Part shown: positions 1 to 9,362 of the stretch, piece after piece
How positions within the stretch are numbered: position 1 is the stretch's first letter
Layout: each line of letters opens with the position of its first letter
Assembly (NCBI RefSeq): GCF_026626705.1
Contig: NZ_JAPNKC010000001.1
Location: 7,148,001-7,212,000, forward strand
Length of the DNA stretch: 64,000 nucleotides
Source: Pyxidicoccus sp. MSG2
GTDB taxonomy: Bacteria > Myxococcota > Myxococcia > Myxococcales > Myxococcaceae
Reading direction: 5' to 3'
Position numbers and translations under genes: made by a program
Notes under the pieces: model-generated
Told to the model about the DNA's origin: nothing
Seen by the model: the letters and a program-made list of their open reading frames with translations, nothing else
Databases searched by the model: none

Positions 1-598
1 AGCTCCCATCGGCGTTCTTGATGACCCAGCCCAGCCGCTCACGACGCTCGCTCTCGGGCTGGACCTGGCCGTTCTTCATGAAGTTGGACTTCTCCCAGAG
101 TGACTTGAAGCCCGCCTGCACGGCGGCGGAGTCGACCATGGCATTCCCCGTCTCGCAGGGGTCCTTGTCGTCGTCGTCATCCTCGTCGGGCGGAGGGTCC
201 TCGCCGGGGCCGCCGCCGCACTCGGGCGCCGTCGGGTCGTAATCACACGGGTCGGGGCTGCACCCGGGCCAGCTCGGGTCCATGGTGCAGATGTCCCCGG
301 GACACCCGGGAGCGGTCGGGTCGTACAGACACGGGTCTCCGCCGCAGTTGGGGTCCATGTACGGGTCGCACTCGGGTTCATCGTCGTCATCGTCGCAGTT
401 GCCCCCGGTGCACGCCTCGACGACGACCTCTTCCAGTTCACACGGCGGCTGGCCCTCGAAGCCGCAGCCGTCACCGCGTTGCACCAGTGTGGCGAAGGGG
501 TCTTCCTTCTGGGTGCCCACCTCACTGCAGGCACCCAGCGCGAGAGCCGTGCACAACACCGCCAACACACCGCCAGATTTCATTCGATGAAGAGTCAT
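1..598 (-). CDS. Cys/Asp-rich lipoprotein, 3' end outside window
   Basis: The reading frame opens with ATG at 598 (a second in-frame ATG is at 583) and is still open at base 1, so the C-terminus is missing. The N-terminus is a lipoprotein signal with the lipobox LALGAC. After it come about four short Cys-containing repeats of the form C-x-x-DP-x-x-P-x-C, an Asp-rich run typical of Ca-binding spacers, and then the start of a charged domain containing KSLWEKSN. The repeats resemble thrombospondin type-3 or other Ca-binding spacers, but this is only a visual similarity. I do not recognise the domain after the linker. It was not listed as a complete frame because it is truncated by the window edge. 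The gene is real by lipobox and codon use; its function is unknown. Confidence 0.8.
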   Translation of the reverse strand, partial: MTLHRMKSGGVLAVLCTALALGACSEVGTQKEDPFATLVQRGDGCGFEGQPPCELEEVVVEACTGGNCDDDDDEPECDPYMDPNCGGDPCLYDPTAPGCPGDICTMDPSWPGCSPDPCDYDPTAPECGGGPGEDPPPDEDDDDDKDPCETGNAMVDSAAVQAGFKSLWEKSNFMKNGQVQPESERRERLGWVIKNADGS

Positions 599-684
599 GG
601 GAACCCCAGAGCAGGAACGCCCTCGCGAACGACTCCTCCTGGAAGGGAGAAGCCGTCACGAGGGCGTCTATTGTCTGGAATTCT

Positions 685-712
685 CGCCTTGACCTGAAAA
701 ACGGTCAAGGCG
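685..712 (-). terminator. Terminator-like hairpin at the end of the beta-glucan operon
   Basis: A perfect 10-bp stem, CGCCTTGACC and GGTCAAGGCG, encloses an 8-base A-rich loop. It lies about 20 bases past the stop of the last operon gene, as expected for a transcription end. The T-run is weak, so its strength is uncertain. Confidence 0.6.
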
Positions 713-732
713 GGGTGGCGTGAGCGCTGGCT

Positions 733-1386
733 TCAGTCCGCCGTGAAGTACAGGTTGTCCATCAGCAGCTTGTCCGCGGCCGCGCCCTGTCCGGAGATGA
801 AGACGAAGGGCGCGTTGATGGCGTTGAGCTTCACGCCGTTGTTCGCGGTGAAGTCCGCCACCGGGATGGCCAGGTGGTGCCACTCGCCATCGTTCTTGTA
901 CCCGTACTTCGCCACGTCGAGCTGCACGCTCTTGGTGGCGTCGTTCATGCCCACCTTCACGCTGGCGAAGCCGGGGTCCTCGGACTTGAAGCTGACGTGC
1001 AGCGTCTTCCACGCGTCCAGGTTGCGCGCCGCGTCCCAGTGGATGCCGAAGCCCAGCCACGTCTTGCCCGCGTGCACCACGAGGTCCGCCGCGCGCCCCT
1101 CCACATGGTCCTGGGAGGGCTCCATCGTGACGGTGTTCTCGTACAGGTAGACGTGCGTGGTGGTGTTGTCGATGGCGATGTCGTCGGAGCGGCCGCCCTC
1201 GTAGAAGCCCACGCCCAGCCGGCGCTGCCCCTCCTGGAAGGGGAAGGGCCCCGGCAGTGCGCCCGCGTTCGGGTCGGTCCCCGCGTCCGGCCGGGTGGAC
1301 TGCCCCTGGTTCTCGTAGTCCGAGTCCCCCGGCTCCGGCCGGCACGCGGCCACCAACAGCAACAGCGCGAATACGGACTTCTTCAT
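733..1386 (-). CDS. Lipoprotein with carbohydrate-binding-like beta-sandwich
   Basis: This 217-residue protein begins with a short lipoprotein signal, MKKSVFALLLLVAAC, so it should be membrane anchored. The body has the alternating pattern of a jelly-roll domain and ends in MDNLYF, a motif common at the end of CBM11/CIA30-like galactose-binding folds. It is the last gene of the beta-glucan operon, and its ATG overlaps the stop of the preceding gene by four bases (1383-1386). A glucan-binding surface protein is the most natural reading, from context and fold pattern only. No catalytic motif is visible. A hairpin follows the stop. Confidence 0.8.
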   Translation of the reverse strand: MKKSVFALLLLVAACRPEPGDSDYENQGQSTRPDAGTDPNAGALPGPFPFQEGQRRLGVGFYEGGRSDDIAIDNTTTHVYLYENTVTMEPSQDHVEGRAADLVVHAGKTWLGFGIHWDAARNLDAWKTLHVSFKSEDPGFASVKVGMNDATKSVQLDVAKYGYKNDGEWHHLAIPVADFTANNGVKLNAINAPFVFISGQGAAADKLLMDNLYFTAD

Positions 1387-1937
1387 GGCTTCACCGCCCT
1401 GTCCTGGCCATTGGCCGTCTGCACCAGCACCCAGCCGCCCTGCACCGTCCCGCCCATCTCGACGATGCCCTTGTACGAGGGCGTCACCAGCTCGTAGGGA
1501 ATCGTCCCCGTCGCGTCGTACGTCACCGCGTCGGGGAAGTTGTCGAGCACGGACTGGTATGCGCGGATGGCCTGTGCGCGCACCTTGGGCAGGTCCTCCT
1601 GGCTCGCCTCACCGTTCTGGTAGATGGAGAGCAGGTCGGTGCCCACGTAGAACTGGGCCTCGCCGTACGGTCCGCGCGCGAGCAGCGTGGCCCACGCGTA
1701 GAACGCGGCCACGTGGTCCCCGCTGCCCTGAATCTGCCACTTCGTCTCCGCGCCGGGCGAGTTGAGCCGGAAGGGGTTGTTCGGGTCTTCCAGCACGGAC
1801 TGGTCCGGATGGATGCCCACGTCCTCGCTGTGGAGCTGGAGCGTGAGTCCGTCCAGCGACTCTCCATACACGTAGCTGGCCTTGTCGTAACACCCGCAGA
1901 TGCCCACCGCCGCGGCCAGCAAGAGCCACGTCTTCAT
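1383..1937 (-). CDS. Lipoprotein of unknown function in the glucan operon
   Basis: I place the start at ATG 1937 (MKTWLLLAAAVGICGC), because it gives a clean lipoprotein signal with lipobox GICGC; upstream in-frame starts would put charged residues in front of the signal. The protein is about 184 residues. The part from VAAFYAWATLLAR to AYQSVLDNFPDA looks helical and could be TPR-like, with regular Tyr/Ala spacing. I do not recognise a named family. It begins only 10 bases after the preceding coding region and overlaps the next one by four bases, so it is certainly co-expressed with the glucan-utilization genes. It may be an accessory surface lipoprotein. Confidence 0.75.
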   Translation of the reverse strand: MKTWLLLAAAVGICGCYDKASYVYGESLDGLTLQLHSEDVGIHPDQSVLEDPNNPFRLNSPGAETKWQIQGSGDHVAAFYAWATLLARGPYGEAQFYVGTDLLSIYQNGEASQEDLPKVRAQAIRAYQSVLDNFPDAVTYDATGTIPYELVTPSYKGIVEMGGTVQGGWVLVQTANGQDRAVKP

Positions 1938-1947
1938 ACGGTTTCCC

Positions 1948-4900
1948 TCAGAGCGAAAGGATTGCATACGCCCCCACCTCATACTCGCGGCCCTTCAGCC
2001 CCTCTTCGAGGGCTGCCGCGCTGAGCCCCTCCGAGTACTCGTTCAGGTAGCGCACCAGCCCGCGCAGGCCGAAGCGTGTCGTCACCGCGCCCAGCACCGG
2101 ACGCTTGAGGCCGTACGACACGTCGCCTCCGAGCTGGATGGGGTAGGTGAGGTTGAAGACGCGGTGGTAGTCGTACGGACCCCAGTCATTGAAGTGCGCC
2201 TGCGCGGTGAAGAGCAGCGTGTCCAGCAGCACGGAGCCGTCCAGGCCGAAGCGGTGCACCTGCCGCGCGTCCTCGCCCGGGGACTGGTTGCTGCCCACGA
2301 AGGCGGTGCCGTACAGCTTCAGGCGCGGCGACGGGTTGCCCACCAGCCGCAGCGTCGTCTCCCACTCGTCGCGGGCGGGCGGCGCGGCGCCGAAGGCCAC
2401 CGTGCTGCCGTCCGCGAGGATGGCGATGCCCGCGTCACGCGACGTGGGCTGCCGGCGGTACACCAGGTCCAGGCCCGCGGCGAAGGGCGCGTCCTCGCGC
2501 ATCTCCCTATCCCACGACCAGAACCACGTGCCGGGCGTCGGGTCGAAGGTGAGCAGCAGCTCGGCGCCCAGCGTCTCGCGGTTGTCGAGCACCGTGAATG
2601 CATCCGTCAGCACGTTGCGCGGCCGCACGCCCGGGGAGTACTGCCCCGACACCGCGTCGTACGAGTCGCCGATGGTGGGGTTCGGCCCGATGAGGGGCTT
2701 CTGGTAGAGCAGGTTGGGGGACACCTGGAAGGTGCTGCCCACCTGCACCGTCATGCCGGCCTGGCCCGCGAAGTGGTTGCCGCGGCCGCTCTCGCGCAGG
2801 CTCCAGCCCGTGAGCACCGTGGTCTGCTCCGGACCGCCGTCCGCCACGAGCCCGCGGAAGGAGGACTGGACGAACCAGCGCACCGCGCCCATGTCGTAGG
2901 TGAGCCGCGCCTTCGCGCCGAGCGTGTCCAGGAACTGCACCTTGTCCTGGAGCACCTCGTAGCCGGTGCCCAGGTAGCTGGGCCCGTCGGTGCGGCGCGT
3001 CCAGGTGAACTCCTCGCCGATGCGCTGGGGCGCGGCGAGGATGCCGCCGAACTCCAGCTCCATGGGGCCGCGCGTCCAGTCGAAGCTCAGCGCCGTGCGG
3101 CGCGCCACGCGCTCGCGGATGACGGAGCTGGTCTGCTGCGACGAGCCCCGGGCGATGTCCTCCTGGTGCATCAGGGTGATGCCCACCTGTCCCACGCTCT
3201 TCTGGTACTTGGCGACGATGGACGGGTTGGCGCCCCAGTACAGCTCCGGGCCCACCGCGACCTTGAGGCCTTCCAGGGTCTTCTTGCCGGCGAACACGAC
3301 GCCGAAGGGCGCGTTGCCGTGGTAGATGTCGATGTTCGGCCCGTAGTTGGCTTCGCGGTAGAGGTTGAAGAAGTCACCCTCCTCGCCCCAGTGGTAGTGG
3401 CCGGTGCGGTAGAAGCCCTCGAGCGCGAAGTCCTGTCGGTCCAGCTTGAACTCGGCCTGGTACAGCGCGAAGCGCTCCAGGCCCAGCGACTGGCCCACGG
3501 CCCCGCCCGTCGTCGGGGGCGCGGCGCCGGACACGCCCTGCGCGGTGGAGGGCTGCGTGCCCCGGTTCTCGTAGAAGAGGTTGTTGAGCCGGTTCTGCGC
3601 CACGTTGCCCACCACGTTGAACGAGGCGCGCCCGTACACGCCGGAGGCCGGCTGGAGCGCCAGATCGAAGAAGATGGACTCCGTGTGGTCCGCCGCCGTC
3701 GCGTTGGCCCGCGTCGTCGCCAGGCTCCCGCGTGACAGCGAGCTGTCCAGGAGCAGGCGCAGGTTGGACACGCGCACCGCGCTCAGTTCCTCCGCGCGCG
3801 CCAGCGCTACGGAGGACTCGTAGCCCCGGGACATCTCCGTGGGACGGATGGCCGCGAAGTGCTCGCGGATGGTGTCCAGGTTGGTGGTGGGCGCGTACGG
3901 GTCCAGGCGGAAGGCGGCCTGGAGGACGTAGTACGCGGTGCGCGGCTGCACCCGGGCGATGCCGGCCTCGTCGTCGGGGCCGAGCGCGCAGATGCCGAAC
4001 CACTCCTCATTCATGTTGTTCTGGCCGTCCACGAAGTCGGCCGGGTAGCCGCCGTTGGGCCACGAGGCGGTGGTGTCGTGGATGGAGAGGTTGGCCTCCT
4101 GGCCATGCTTCCACCAGCCATCCACCCACTGGAACACGAAGCCGCCAATCGCGTTCTGCGCGCGGCCCTGGCCGTAGCCCTGCGTGTAGATTTCCTCCCA
4201 CTGCTTGCGCAGGTACTCCGCCTGCGCAAGGTGGTCCTCACGCCCCGCCTTCGCGTCGTACGCGTCCGCGCCGAACTCGGTGAACATCACCGGCTTGTCC
4301 AGCTTGCGCGACACCTCGTCGAAGAGGTCTCTCGCGGAGGGGCCGCGGTAGACGTTGGAGCCGAAGATGTCCAGGTCCGGAGCCAGCCGCGCGATGAGGT
4401 CGATGTACTGGAGGTCGCCGTTGGCGATGGACACCGGGTGGTGCGTGTCGCGGGCCTTGATGGTGCGAGCCGCCTCGCCCATCAGCGTGTAGAGGGACTC
4501 CGCGCGCGCGGCGTCCTCCTGGCCGGGCAGCGGCTGGATTTCGAACCCCGTCCAGTGCAGGCCGTAGTTGTTCTCGTTGCCCAGCATCCACATCAGCACG
4601 CCGGGCGTGTTGCCGTACTTCTCCGCCTTCGCCACCAGGTCCCCGAGCAGCGCCTGGCGGTGCACCGGGTTGGAGTAGTCCGTGTTCGGCACCATGACGC
4701 CGTTGACGTTGGTGCCGTAGCGGCCCATCAGCGGGTTGAGCACCGTGTAGATGCCGTAGTTCCGGTAGATGTATTCCACCCAGCGCGGGGGGATGTCGTC
4801 GAACTGGCGGATGGCGTTGACGCCCATGTCGCGCAAGAGCGTCATCTCGCGCGCCAGCACCGCGCGGATGAAGTCCTCCGGCTGGTTCCACAGCGAGTAG

Positions 4901-5265
4901 CGGTAGTTCTCGCCAATGGGCGTGTAGCCCCAGTTCATGCCGTGGACGGCGAAGTCGCGCCCGTCCACCTGGAGCTTGAAGCCGCGCTCGTCGCGGTGGA
5001 CGCGCACGGTGGACACTGCGTTCGCGGAGACCTGGACCTCGGAAGGCCGCACCACGGGCGCGGGCTGGGTCGCCACGGGCGCGTCGGCCGGAGGCGCCGC
5101 GGTGGGCGGTGCCGGCGGCGCGGGCTCGGTGGCCTTGGGCTCGGCGGGCGCGGGCCCGGCGGCCGTGGGGTTGGTGGAGTTGGGGCCCGTCGTCGCCGGA
5201 GCGGCGGGGGCCGGCGTCTGAGACAGCGACGCCGCCAGACACGTCACGAGGATGAGGGAATTCAT
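1948..5265 (-). CDS. Clan GH-A glycosidase fused to a predicted outer-membrane beta-barrel
   Basis: This 1105-residue protein has a short signal-like N-terminus (MNSLILVTCLAASLSQ) and a Pro/Ala/Thr linker to about residue 75. A TIM-barrel glycosidase follows at about 90-480. The clan GH-A catalytic pair is visible: acid/base Glu231 in the segment GNENNYG and nucleophile Glu330 in TEFG, so the enzyme looks active, in a GH2/GH5-like family. From about residue 540 to the end the sequence alternates polar and hydrophobic residues with aromatic girdles and ends in ILSL, like an outer-membrane beta-barrel. The ATG at 5265 is chosen because it overlaps the GH1 stop by four bases. Context suggests beta-glucan hydrolysis at the outer membrane. 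The fusion is unusual. Confidence 0.85.
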   Translation of the reverse strand: MNSLILVTCLAASLSQTPAPAAPATTGPNSTNPTAAGPAPAEPKATEPAPPAPPTAAPPADAPVATQPAPVVRPSEVQVSANAVSTVRVHRDERGFKLQVDGRDFAVHGMNWGYTPIGENYRYSLWNQPEDFIRAVLAREMTLLRDMGVNAIRQFDDIPPRWVEYIYRNYGIYTVLNPLMGRYGTNVNGVMVPNTDYSNPVHRQALLGDLVAKAEKYGNTPGVLMWMLGNENNYGLHWTGFEIQPLPGQEDAARAESLYTLMGEAARTIKARDTHHPVSIANGDLQYIDLIARLAPDLDIFGSNVYRGPSARDLFDEVSRKLDKPVMFTEFGADAYDAKAGREDHLAQAEYLRKQWEEIYTQGYGQGRAQNAIGGFVFQWVDGWWKHGQEANLSIHDTTASWPNGGYPADFVDGQNNMNEEWFGICALGPDDEAGIARVQPRTAYYVLQAAFRLDPYAPTTNLDTIREHFAAIRPTEMSRGYESSVALARAEELSAVRVSNLRLLLDSSLSRGSLATTRANATAADHTESIFFDLALQPASGVYGRASFNVVGNVAQNRLNNLFYENRGTQPSTAQGVSGAAPPTTGGAVGQSLGLERFALYQAEFKLDRQDFALEGFYRTGHYHWGEEGDFFNLYREANYGPNIDIYHGNAPFGVVFAGKKTLEGLKVAVGPELYWGANPSIVAKYQKSVGQVGITLMHQEDIARGSSQQTSSVIRERVARRTALSFDWTRGPMELEFGGILAAPQRIGEEFTWTRRTDGPSYLGTGYEVLQDKVQFLDTLGAKARLTYDMGAVRWFVQSSFRGLVADGGPEQTTVLTGWSLRESGRGNHFAGQAGMTVQVGSTFQVSPNLLYQKPLIGPNPTIGDSYDAVSGQYSPGVRPRNVLTDAFTVLDNRETLGAELLLTFDPTPGTWFWSWDREMREDAPFAAGLDLVYRRQPTSRDAGIAILADGSTVAFGAAPPARDEWETTLRLVGNPSPRLKLYGTAFVGSNQSPGEDARQVHRFGLDGSVLLDTLLFTAQAHFNDWGPYDYHRVFNLTYPIQLGGDVSYGLKRPVLGAVTTRFGLRGLVRYLNEYSEGLSAAALEEGLKGREYEVGAYAILSL

Positions 5266-6632
5266 GCCGCCAGCTCCACGTCCAGGCCGTTGCGCGCCAC
5301 CACGGCGCGGTAGAGGTGAGCGCTGTCCTTGGGAATGCGCTTCTGGGTGGCGTAGTCGACGAAGACGATTCCGAAGCGCTTCTGGTAGCCGTAGGCCCAC
5401 TCGAAGTTGTCCATGAGGGACCAGGCGAAGTAGCCGGCCAGCGGCACGCCCTGCCCGATGGCCTCCAGCGACGCCTCCAGGTGCGTGCGCAGGTAGTGGA
5501 CGCGCTTGGTGTCGCGCACGCGGCCGTCGGCGTCGGGGCCCGTGGCGTAGGCGGCCCCGTTCTCCGTGATGTAGATGCGCTGCGGCTTGTAGTCCTGGTG
5601 CACGCGCACCAGCAGGTCCTTCAGGCCACCCGCGTAGACCTCCCAGTCCATGTCCGTCTTCTCCGGCTCGGCATGGACGGTGCGGGGCGCGTTCTGCGAC
5701 TCGGGGATGCGGTCGCTGCGGATGATGCCGCGCGAGTAGTAGTTGATGCCGAGGAAGTCGGTGGGCGTGGCCATGGCCTCCAGGTCACCCGGCTTCACGA
5801 AGTCCAGCTTCTCCGAGGGGATTCGCCCGGCGGCCACGTGGTCCGCGATGACGTCCTTCGGGTAGCCCCGGCCGTAGATGGGGTCCAGGTACCAGCGGTT
5901 GAAGCCACCGTCGAAGGCGCGGCACGCGTCCAGGTCCGCCGCGCTGGGGGACGCGGGCTGGGCGGGGACGAGGTTGAGGGTGATGCCCACCTCCGCCTTC
6001 TTCACGTTGGCGCGGATGACGGACACCGCCTGCCCGTGCGACAGCAGCACGTGGTGGGCCGCGGCGAGCGCCTCGCTCCAGTTCTTGTGTCCCGGCGCAT
6101 GCTCACCGTTGGCGTAGCCCAGGACGCTGATGCACCAGGGCTCGTTGTGGGTAATCCACTTCGACACGCGGTCGCCGAGCCGCTGGCTGACTTCGTCCGC
6201 GTAGTCGACGAAGGCGCCTGCCGTGTCGCGCGCCGTCCAGCCGCCCTTGTCGTCCAGGGCCTGCGGGAGGTCCCAGTGGTAGAGCGTCACCATGGGCTCG
6301 ATGCCGGCCGTGAGCAGGCCGTCCACCAGGCGCGAGTAGAAGTCCAGGCCGGCGGTGTTCACCTTGCCGCGGCCCGTGGGGAACACGCGCGGCCAGGCGA
6401 CGGAGAAGCGGTAGGACTTGACGCCCAGCCAGCGCATCAGCTCCACGTCTTCGCGCCAGCGGTTGTAGTGGTCGCACGCGACGCTGCCGTCCGTCCCGTC
6501 GGCGATCTTGCCCGGCGTGGCGGCGAAGCGGTCCCAGATGGACTCGCCGCGCCCGTCTGCCTGGGTGGCGCCTTCAATCTGGAACGAGGAAGTGGCCACG
6601 CCCCAGAGAAAGTCATGAGGGAACTGCCGCAT
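5262..6632 (-). CDS. GH1 beta-glucosidase
   Basis: This 456-residue protein has the full length of a GH1 enzyme and starts with the family N-terminal signature FLWGVATSSFQIEG. The acid/base glutamate is Glu164 in THNEP, and the nucleophile is Glu357 in ITENG, so both catalytic residues are present. There is no signal peptide, hence a cytoplasmic enzyme that would split imported beta-glucosides such as laminari- or cello-oligosaccharides into glucose. It overlaps the upstream ATPase gene by 20 bases and the downstream glycosidase-barrel gene by four. The family is certain. The linkage preference is inferred from the GH16 enzyme in the same operon. Confidence 0.95.
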   Translation of the reverse strand: MRQFPHDFLWGVATSSFQIEGATQADGRGESIWDRFAATPGKIADGTDGSVACDHYNRWREDVELMRWLGVKSYRFSVAWPRVFPTGRGKVNTAGLDFYSRLVDGLLTAGIEPMVTLYHWDLPQALDDKGGWTARDTAGAFVDYADEVSQRLGDRVSKWITHNEPWCISVLGYANGEHAPGHKNWSEALAAAHHVLLSHGQAVSVIRANVKKAEVGITLNLVPAQPASPSAADLDACRAFDGGFNRWYLDPIYGRGYPKDVIADHVAAGRIPSEKLDFVKPGDLEAMATPTDFLGINYYSRGIIRSDRIPESQNAPRTVHAEPEKTDMDWEVYAGGLKDLLVRVHQDYKPQRIYITENGAAYATGPDADGRVRDTKRVHYLRTHLEASLEAIGQGVPLAGYFAWSLMDNFEWAYGYQKRFGIVFVDYATQKRIPKDSAHLYRAVVARNGLDVELAA

Positions 6633-7605
6633 CGTCAGGGACTCCTTTCGAGGATTCGAGGTGGCAGCGGACGAGGTGGTCCGCCGCGGGGAGGTGTTCA
6701 GCAGGGAGGGTGTCGTGACAGCGCGCGTCCGCGTGGGGACAGCGGGGCGCGAAGGCGCAGCCGTGCGGAGGCGCCGGGCCCGCGCCGGCCTTCACCGGCA
6801 GTGGCGTGTGCAGGAAGTCCGCGCCATCCGGCACGGCGGACAGGAGCAGCTGCGTATACGGGTGCCGGGGGGCGGCGAGGACTTCCGTGGTGCGTCCGGC
6901 CTCGACGACGCGGCCCGCGTACAGCACGAGGATGCGGTCCGCGAGGTGGCGCGCGCTCGCCAGGTCATGGGTGATGAAGAGGATGCCGATGCCACGCTCG
7001 CGCGTCAGGCCGCGCAGGAGCTGGAGCACGCCCCGGCGCGTGGACACGTCCAGCATGGAGGTGGGCTCGTCCGCGATGATGACGTCCGGCTCCACCGCCA
7101 GGGCGCGCGCCACGGCCACGCGCTGGCGCTGGCCGCCGGACAGCTCGTGCGGGAAGCGGCGGGCGAAGGACTCCGCGGGCGTCAGGCCCACCGACTCCAG
7201 CAGCGCGTGGACGCGCGACGTCAATTCCGCCCCGGTGGCCCGCCCGTGGCGCAGCAGGGGGCGCTCCAGGTGATAGGCCACGGTGTGGACGGGGTTGAGC
7301 GAGGCGAACGGGTCCTGGAACACCATCTGCACGCGGCCCCGGTAGGCCAGTGACGCGCGCTTCTCGCCGGCGAGCACGTCCGTGCCGCCCAGCCGCAGGC
7401 TGCCGCCATCCGGCGTGTCCAGCCGCGCCAGCAGGCGGGCCAGGGTGCTCTTGCCGCTGCCGGACTCGCCCACGAGCGCGACGATTTCGCCGCGCTCCAG
7501 GGTGAGGGACACCTGGTCGAGCAGCGTGCGCCGGGCGCGCGAGAGGAAGCCGCCCACGGGGACGGTGCGCGACAGCGCGGTGGCCTCCAGCAGGGGAGCG
7601 CTCAT
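6613..7605 (-). CDS. OppF/DppF-like ABC transporter ATPase
   Basis: This 330-residue ATPase of the oligopeptide/oligosaccharide importer type has Walker A GESGSGKST at 46-54, the signature LSGGQRQR and Walker B ending ADEP. The C-terminus has the Opp/Dpp extension with Cys residues (APRCPHADARC), which in relatives can hold an Fe-S cluster. It pairs with the ATPase half of the fused protein encoded just upstream. The start overlaps that gene by four bases. In this operon the likely cargo is a beta-gluco-oligosaccharide rather than a peptide. Opp-type importers for cellobiose and laminaribiose are known in other bacteria and archaea. Confidence 0.93.
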   Translation of the reverse strand: MSAPLLEATALSRTVPVGGFLSRARRTLLDQVSLTLERGEIVALVGESGSGKSTLARLLARLDTPDGGSLRLGGTDVLAGEKRASLAYRGRVQMVFQDPFASLNPVHTVAYHLERPLLRHGRATGAELTSRVHALLESVGLTPAESFARRFPHELSGGQRQRVAVARALAVEPDVIIADEPTSMLDVSTRRGVLQLLRGLTRERGIGILFITHDLASARHLADRILVLYAGRVVEAGRTTEVLAAPRHPYTQLLLSAVPDGADFLHTPLPVKAGAGPAPPHGCAFAPRCPHADARCHDTLPAEHLPAADHLVRCHLESSKGVPDDAAVPS

Positions 7606-9362
7606 CGGTGGCCTCCACGAAGCGCGGTGCGCGCGGGCGCGAGCTCATTCGCCGCGAGCGCCGCGTCGGGCATCGGCCCGTCGGTGTCGGCGGCGGTGAG
7701 GTGGGGGAAGGACGACAGCAGCAGGCGCGTGTAGGGGTGGCGCGCCTCGGTGCGGATGCGCTGCGCGGTGTCCACCTCCACCAGCTTGCCGCCCTGGAGG
7801 ATGCCCACGCGGTCCGCCAGCGCGAGCAGCAGCGGCAAATCGTGGGTGATGAAGAGGACCGCGAAGCCCAGCCGGCTCTTCAATTCCAGCACCCGCTGGA
7901 GCAATTCCTTCTGCACCACCACGTCCAGCGCGGTGGTGGGCTCGTCCATCACCACCAGCTTCGGTTGCAGCGCCAGCGCCAGGGCAATGCCCACCCGCTG
8001 CCGCATGCCGCCCGACAACTGGTGCGGCCACGCATCCACCAGCTTCGGCTCCAGGCCCACCATGGCCAGCAACTCCCGCGCGCGGGCGTACGAGGACGCG
8101 CGCGAGGTGGGGCCATGCGCCGCCAGCGTGTCGTGGAACTGCTCGCCCAGGGTGAGCACGGGGTTGAGCGCGCTCATCGCGCTCTGGAACACCATGGACA
8201 CCTGGGCCCAGCGGAAGGCGCGCAGCGCGTCGGCACCCAGGGCGGTGACGTCCGTGTCCCCCAGGAGGATGCGCCCCTGGGAGATGCTCGCGGCGGGAGG
8301 CAGCAGGCGCAGCAGCCCGTAGCCGATGGTGGACTTGCCGCTGCCGGACTCACCGGCCAGGCCGAAGACCTCTCCGGGCGCGATGTCGAAGGACACGGAG
8401 TCCACCACCCGCGAGCGGCCGCGCTCCGTCGCGTAGTCGACGCACAACTCGCGCACGCTGAGCAGCACGCCGGGCGGGAGCGGCTCGGTCTGCGCCGCCG
8501 TCACCGCGGGCGTGAAGGGCGCCACGGCCGGAGGGGCGCGGAGCGCCGGGTTGGTCAATTCGTCGATGGCGGAGGAGAGCAGCGTCAGCGAGAAGCCGAC
8601 CAGCGCGATGCACACGCCGGTGGGGACGAAAATCCACCACGAGCGCGTCAGCAGCGCCGCGTCGTTGCCCGCCCAGTAGAGGTTGGTGCCCCACGTCACC
8701 GAGCCCACGTCCCCCAGGCCGAGGAACTCCAGGCCCACCTGCGCGCCCACGGCGTACAGCGTGTTTCCAATGAAGGAAGAGCCCACCAGCGAGGCCATGT
8801 TGGGCAGCAATTCCCGCGCGACGATGCGCGAGCGGCTCTCGCCCACCACGACGGCGGCGGCCACGAAGTCGCGGTTGCGCAGTGCCAGGGACTCGGCGCG
8901 GAAGACGCGCGCGTTCCACGCCCAGCCCGCCACCGTCAGCACCGCCACCATGCGCATCGGTCCGGACGGCAGGTACGCACCCAGCACGATGGCCAGCGGC
9001 AGTCCGGGGATGACGAGGAACACGTTGGTGGTGAGCGACAACGCGTCGTCCACCCGTCGGCCCAGATAACCCGCCGTCACGCCCACCAGTGCGCCCACCA
9101 GCGTGACGAGCGCGCCCACCGCGAAGCCCACCGCGAGCGTCTCGCGCGCACCCACCACCGTCTGCGCGAGCACGTCCTGCCCCTGGCCCGTGGTGCCGAA
9201 GAGGTGCGCACGCGAGGGCGGCTGGTGGGGCCGGCCCACCAGGTCGGTCGGGTCCATGACGAGCCACGGCCCGATGAGGGCGATCACCAGGAAGAAGAGC
9301 AGGATGCTCCCGCCCACCGCGGCCTTCCGGTGGCGGAGCAGGCTTCGGATGGAGTCACGCAT
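7602..9362 (-). CDS. Fused OppC-like permease and OppD-like ATPase
   Basis: One 586-residue frame holds two importer parts. Residues 1-270 are an OppC/DppC-type permease with an N-terminal membrane segment (GSILLFFLVIALIGPWLV), further segments near 75-100, 110-160 and 245-262, and an EAA-like loop near 168-189. A Pro/Ala linker spans about 270-300. Residues 300-586 are an ATPase with Walker A GESGSGKST at 337-345, signature LSGGMRQR and Walker B VMDEPTT. There is no stop or frame shift between the halves. Normally these are separate genes. The protein should assemble with the OppB-like permease and the OppF-like ATPase encoded on either side. Confidence 0.92.
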   Translation of the reverse strand: MRDSIRSLLRHRKAAVGGSILLFFLVIALIGPWLVMDPTDLVGRPHQPPSRAHLFGTTGQGQDVLAQTVVGARETLAVGFAVGALVTLVGALVGVTAGYLGRRVDDALSLTTNVFLVIPGLPLAIVLGAYLPSGPMRMVAVLTVAGWAWNARVFRAESLALRNRDFVAAAVVVGESRSRIVARELLPNMASLVGSSFIGNTLYAVGAQVGLEFLGLGDVGSVTWGTNLYWAGNDAALLTRSWWIFVPTGVCIALVGFSLTLLSSAIDELTNPALRAPPAVAPFTPAVTAAQTEPLPPGVLLSVRELCVDYATERGRSRVVDSVSFDIAPGEVFGLAGESGSGKSTIGYGLLRLLPPAASISQGRILLGDTDVTALGADALRAFRWAQVSMVFQSAMSALNPVLTLGEQFHDTLAAHGPTSRASSYARARELLAMVGLEPKLVDAWPHQLSGGMRQRVGIALALALQPKLVVMDEPTTALDVVVQKELLQRVLELKSRLGFAVLFITHDLPLLLALADRVGILQGGKLVEVDTAQRIRTEARHPYTRLLLSSFPHLTAADTDGPMPDAALAANELAPARTALRGGHR

